A stretch of DNA of 16,378 bases from JACZQZ01 sp046756945 (GTDB taxonomy: Bacteria; Pseudomonadota; Alphaproteobacteria; Rhodospirillales; 2-02-FULL-58-16), in NCBI GenBank assembly GCA_046756945.1, contig JBHHXI010000069.1, positions 1 through 16,378 on the forward strand, in the 5' to 3' direction. The notes under the pieces are model-generated. The model saw nothing but the letters and a program-made list of their open reading frames with translations, had not been told where the DNA came from and searched no databases. Below are positions 13,366 to 16,378 of the stretch, in pieces (within the stretch, counting starts at the first letter, position 1; the number at the start of each line of letters is the position of its first letter). The position numbers and the translations under genes were made by a program.

Positions 13366-14853
13366 TCACGGTTTTTGATCCTTTGCCGCCCCCTCTGCGA
13401 CCTTGAGCGACGCCCGCTCCAGCCGCAGGTTCCTGGAATAGGGGGTGTGAATGCGCTTGACGCTCTCAAGGAAGCCGTCATAGGTGACGTGCAGGCGCCA
13501 GCGCAGGCCGGTCATGTAGACCTGCCGGGATTTGCCCTCGACCCGGACCTCCAGCTCGATCCACTCTGGCGCTGACCACGAGGTGACAAGTTGCCGCCTC
13601 ACGTCGCCCGGAAGATGGGGTCCTATGTCCTTAATGTCGCGGAGTGTCCGCTTCGCGGTGATCCGGCCCACCGAGAGAACGGCAGTATCGTAGGTCCAGG
13701 CATAGCCGTCCGTGTCCGTGACCCGGATTCGCAGGGACTGCGCTTCCCCGCCGGTGGGCACGCCCATCCGCACCGGATCATAGGAATCGACAGGCAGCCG
13801 GTTGCTGGCGGCGTGCAGCTCCTCGATCCGCTTTTGAAGGCGGGTGATTTCCTTCTTCGCGTCGGGGCGGCGGAAGTCCTGGCCCAGGAACTTGAACCCC
13901 TCCTTCAGCCGCTTGAACTTGTCTTGGACCACCACTTCACCGGTACCGGTGTTCTTCCACCGGAAGACCTTGTCGGACCAGATGCGCTCGATCTGCCGTT
14001 CGAGCTCGGCGATCCGGTCTCGGGGCCGCACCGCCGGTTCTTGGGACGGCGAGCCGCCGCCCGAGGCCGAGATTTCCCAGATGTCGCCGTTACCGTTGCG
14101 CCACTTGCCGAAGATCGCGCCCTTGAGCCGGCGGAGGTCTTCGTCGGTCAGCACGCTCATCGCCGAATCGCTGGGCCGCACGGTCAGGGTGGTGTCGTCG
14201 CTCTCGATCGCCGGCGCCGACGTCACATCGCCGTTCATCTGCAGCTCGAAGCCGTCGCCCGCGCCTTGGCTCGTTTCATTCGCCCGAATCCGAATTTCGA
14301 AGCCGTTGTTGATCGGGTCCCAGTCAAGCTCCAGGCGGTCCTTATTGTCGCCGACCTCCATCGTGTGGTGCCGGGCCAGGTCTTTCGCGGCGCCCTCGCG
14401 CGCTTCGTCGAATTTGGCGACCACCTTTTCGAACTCCGGACCCTTGGTTGGCTTCCCGGCGTCCTTGGCCCACCGTCGCAATCCATCGATCTGCGTGTCG
14501 TGGTCGCTCTCTCCAAGTATTGAACGCAGCATTGCCCACTGATCCGGCTTGGAGATATCCATCTCCAGCGCCTTAGCCACGGCCGCCGCCGCCCCTTCCT
14601 GGCGCACTTCGCCCCGCGCCCAGTAGCGGGCGCCCGCATCCTTGAGGATCTGCCGCGCCCGCTGGCGGATGGCGTCCTGTTGCGGATCCTCCGTGGTCTC
14701 GTCCAACGCCCCCCCGGCAAGCACGTCCTTCGCCATGGAGGCCAGGTGGCGCGGAATCCCCTGCGCACCCGCGGTCCCGATGCCGGCGCACAGGAACAAA
14801 ACAAGGACGGCTGCCAGTGTTCCGGCAGTGTGAACGCGTCTCCTTGTCAACAT
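13366..14853 (-). CDS. Secreted protein of unknown function with coiled-coil segments
   Basis: A 495-residue product starts with a clear signal peptide (LTRRR, hydrophobic core 10-28, likely cleavage after GAQ/AGA near 30), so it is exported. I do not recognise a known domain. Visible parts are an alanine/charge-rich helical region (40-165), a strand-rich, aspartate-rich middle (165-235), KGAIFGKWRNGNGDIWEIS (244-262), a low-complexity serine/glycine linker (263-275), two heptad-like helices (280-293 and 333-350), and a strand-rich C-terminus (370-465). A VFRWKNTGTGEVVVQ segment (297-310) loosely echoes the earlier FGKWRNGNGDIWE, hinting at an internal repeat. The start at 14853 is chosen because AAAGGTGA (14858-14865) sits four bases upstream and the signal peptide begins there; the frame continues to 14928 without support. 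It is divergent from the vWA gene. Confidence 0.8.
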   Translation of the reverse strand: MLTRRRVHTAGTLAAVLVLFLCAGIGTAGAQGIPRHLASMAKDVLAGGALDETTEDPQQDAIRQRARQILKDAGARYWARGEVRQEGAAAAVAKALEMDISKPDQWAMLRSILGESDHDTQIDGLRRWAKDAGKPTKGPEFEKVVAKFDEAREGAAKDLARHHTMEVGDNKDRLELDWDPINNGFEIRIRANETSQGAGDGFELQMNGDVTSAPAIESDDTTLTVRPSDSAMSVLTDEDLRRLKGAIFGKWRNGNGDIWEISASGGGSPSQEPAVRPRDRIAELERQIERIWSDKVFRWKNTGTGEVVVQDKFKRLKEGFKFLGQDFRRPDAKKEITRLQKRIEELHAASNRLPVDSYDPVRMGVPTGGEAQSLRIRVTDTDGYAWTYDTAVLSVGRITAKRTLRDIKDIGPHLPGDVRRQLVTSWSAPEWIELEVRVEGKSRQVYMTGLRWRLHVTYDGFLESVKRIHTPYSRNLRLERASLKVAEGAAKDQKP

Positions 14854-14896
14854 AGCGTCACCTTTGGACATTACGTCAGCCGCGGTAAGCCGGCCG

Positions 14897-14925
14897 ATCC
14901 TAGCCAAAACCCGGTTGAACTTGAA
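14897..14925 (-). promoter_or_regulatory. Weak candidate promoter for the secreted unknown gene
   Basis: On the minus strand, TTCAAG (14920-14925) and TAGGAT (14897-14902) are separated by 17 bp and lie about 45 bp before the start codon. The match to consensus is poor in the -35 box. Confidence 0.3.
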
Positions 14926-14946
14926 CACCGCCCACCGGACCTGGTT

Positions 14947-14975
14947 TTGCCGCCAATGGCACTTGTGAGTATATT
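14947..14975 (+). promoter_or_regulatory. Candidate sigma70 promoter for the vWA gene
   Basis: TTGCCG (14947-14952) and TATATT (14970-14975) are separated by 17 bp inside an unusually AT-rich patch (about 14968-14988) for this genome. Transcription would start near 14982, giving a leader of about 50 nt before the vWA start. Confidence 0.55.
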
Positions 14976-15031
14976 ATGATTTTATTACGCGGCGGGGCTT
15001 TCCTTTCGCGAACAAACTGGGAGGTAAAAAA

Positions 15032-16369
15032 ATGCCGATTCTAAGTCGCCTTATGTTAACCGCCGCGGCCGCGGCCATCGCCCTGGCGGTGCCCAGGCCT
15101 GTCTTCGCGGAGACCAATATGCTGTTCATCCTCGACGGCTCGAACTCCATGTGGGGCCGGGTCGAGGGACAGGCGAAAATCAAGACCGCCCAGGACGTAC
15201 TCGCTTCCCTGATGGCGGACCTGCCGAAGGACACGAAAGTCGGGCTCATGGTCTATGGCCACCGAAGCAAGGTGTCCTGCGACGACATCGAATTACTTTC
15301 CCCGATAGGCGCGGACGGGCCGGCCAAACTGGTGGAAAAGATCAGGAGCATTCAACCGACAGGCAAGACCCCGATCGCCAATGCGCTGTTCGGGAGCCTG
15401 ATTGCGTTTTCGAAATTTGAAGGGCAGAACAACCACGTCGTACTGATTTCGGACGGTATCGAGACCTGTGGCGGCGACGTTTGCATGGCGGCGAGCGCGA
15501 TCGCCAATGCGAACATCAAGCCGCGCGTGCACGTCGTCGGTTTCGACGTCGGCGCCAAGGAGCGGGCGCAACTCGAATGCATCCCGAAGATGGGCAACGG
15601 CAAGTACTTCAGCGCCGCCAATGCCGGTGAGTTGAAGACGGCCATCGCCCAGGTGAAACAGGTGGCCGAGGCGGCCCCGCAACCGAAGAAACCGAAGAAA
15701 CCGAAGAAGAAGGGTCCAAAGGAGGTCTTCCGCGACGATTTCAAGGGCGAGGAACTGGCCGATCACTGGGAGGTCGTCAACCCCGATCCGGACGCCTTTA
15801 TCGTCGAGGACGGCGGTCTTCTGATTCTGAGTGGTTCTACCGGTGATAGGGCCAAGCTGAATTTCCCCAATCTCTTCAAACTGGCCGACGCGATGCCGAA
15901 GGGGGATTGGGTGGTCACGGCGAAATTCAACATCGCACTGCAGACGGGGTTGGAGGTCGCCTATATCGGGTTGGTGAACCACCCGAACGACGCCCTATAC
16001 GTCACGATGACGTCCTACATGGGAAACTCCGGGTATCTGAATCTTAATGGAGTAAAACGAAGTAAAGGAAAGGAAACGAATACGAGCAGACAGTTGTTCA
16101 AGATAGATTACCCGGGGCGATCGACATTTGGCGCTGTGATGAAGAACATTCCCCAACCCATCTTCCTTCGTCTGCAAAAGAAGGGGCGTGGGTATGTGGG
16201 GAGTATCAAGTTCAGCGAGGACAAAAAGGCCAAGTGGACCGCCCTCGACAAGCTGACGGTCCTGCGGCAGAAGGGAAAGCTCGTTTTCGGTCTTTACCAA
16301 AGCAAGAAGACGAAGGGTGAAAGCACCATGACCGTCGACTGGGTGAAAATCGAGGTGCCCGAGGAATAA
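15032..16369 (+). CDS. Secreted von Willebrand factor A domain protein with C-terminal beta-sandwich-like region
   Basis: A 445-residue protein has a signal peptide (cleavage likely after VFA at 26) followed by a vWA domain (about 28-210). The metal-ion-dependent adhesion site is complete: D35-G-S37-N-S39, Thr113 in TGKTPI, and Asp141 in LISDG, so divalent-metal ligand binding is expected. Cys83, Cys146, Cys151 and Cys183 could form disulfides. A proline/lysine linker (216-230) leads to a strand-rich C-terminal region (about 232-443) beginning FRDDFKGEELADHWEVVNPD. This resembles the concanavalin/laminin-G-like sandwich of DUF1349-type proteins, which suggests binding to a polysaccharide or surface ligand; that part is inferred. 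The start has a strong GGGAGGT site (15019-15025) six bases upstream. The 3' part (about 16030-16110) is lower in GC than its surroundings, which may indicate transfer. Confidence 0.9.
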   Translation: MPILSRLMLTAAAAAIALAVPRPVFAETNMLFILDGSNSMWGRVEGQAKIKTAQDVLASLMADLPKDTKVGLMVYGHRSKVSCDDIELLSPIGADGPAKLVEKIRSIQPTGKTPIANALFGSLIAFSKFEGQNNHVVLISDGIETCGGDVCMAASAIANANIKPRVHVVGFDVGAKERAQLECIPKMGNGKYFSAANAGELKTAIAQVKQVAEAAPQPKKPKKPKKKGPKEVFRDDFKGEELADHWEVVNPDPDAFIVEDGGLLILSGSTGDRAKLNFPNLFKLADAMPKGDWVVTAKFNIALQTGLEVAYIGLVNHPNDALYVTMTSYMGNSGYLNLNGVKRSKGKETNTSRQLFKIDYPGRSTFGAVMKNIPQPIFLRLQKKGRGYVGSIKFSEDKKAKWTALDKLTVLRQKGKLVFGLYQSKKTKGESTMTVDWVKIEVPEE

Positions 16370-16378
16370 TTACGCCGG

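Noticed and set aside
1..16378. CRISPR arrays, insertion sequences, tRNA or rRNA genes
   Set aside because: No regularly spaced repeats, transposase motifs, terminal inverted repeats or cloverleaf-like sequence were seen on reading both strands.

Overview
This is a high-GC (about 65-70%) bacterial chromosome segment with tightly packed operons, 1-4 nt stop/start overlaps and frequent GTG starts. The gene content (gcvT-gcvH-gcvPA-gcvPB with a split P-protein, PQQ genes, a CDGSH protein followed by a conserved lipoprotein, E. coli-type SerC, a Ste24-like M48 protease) points to an alphaproteobacterium, probably Rhodospirillales-like. That placement is inferred from gene content, not from a search.

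Layout. 1-215: 3' end of a decayed TolB/adenylate-cyclase-associated gene. 353-814 (-): secreted YHS-domain protein. 1110-1918 (+): two-gene unit, a double-CDGSH iron-sulfur protein and a lipoprotein whose likely start overlaps its neighbour's stop. 1938-6657 (+): glycine cleavage operon behind a candidate sigma70 promoter and a tandem glycine riboswitch with a visible leader-linker kink-turn; gcvT, gcvH, gcvPA and gcvPB follow almost without gaps. 6762-7397 (+): queE (queuosine precursor radical SAM enzyme), closed by a hairpin.

7521-9925 (+): a PQQ-type peptide-maturation locus. It starts with a perfect FNR/FixK-like palindrome and a long structured leader, then a 24-codon pqqA that is easy to miss, a hairpin, pqqD, and pqqE overlapping pqqD by 29 nt. 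Next come a possible 35-residue one-helix protein overlapping the end of pqqE and a four-helix membrane protein resembling the urate oxidase N-terminal (PuuD-type) membrane domain. pqqB and pqqC are absent from the window. PqqE carries cysteine at the auxiliary-cluster position where, from memory, characterised PqqE has an unusual aspartate ligand. This locus is the most interesting part of the window.

9943-12512 (+): serC and a membrane M48 metalloprotease. 12522-12725 (-): a truncated livH-like permease N-terminus. 12726-13096: non-coding, with a strong hairpin and a good promoter for a 63-residue unknown protein (13097-13288). 13366-14853 (-) and 15032-16369 (+): two divergently transcribed secreted proteins, one unrecognised with coiled-coil stretches, the other a von Willebrand factor A domain protein with an intact metal site and a probable beta-sandwich C-terminus.

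How they work together: the riboswitch should turn on glycine breakdown to one-carbon units, and serC lies on the connected serine/glycine branch. The pqq genes would make a crosslinked PqqA peptide, possibly under oxygen or redox control and possibly for a membrane-linked dehydrogenase chain. No mobile element, CRISPR array, rRNA or tRNA was found.
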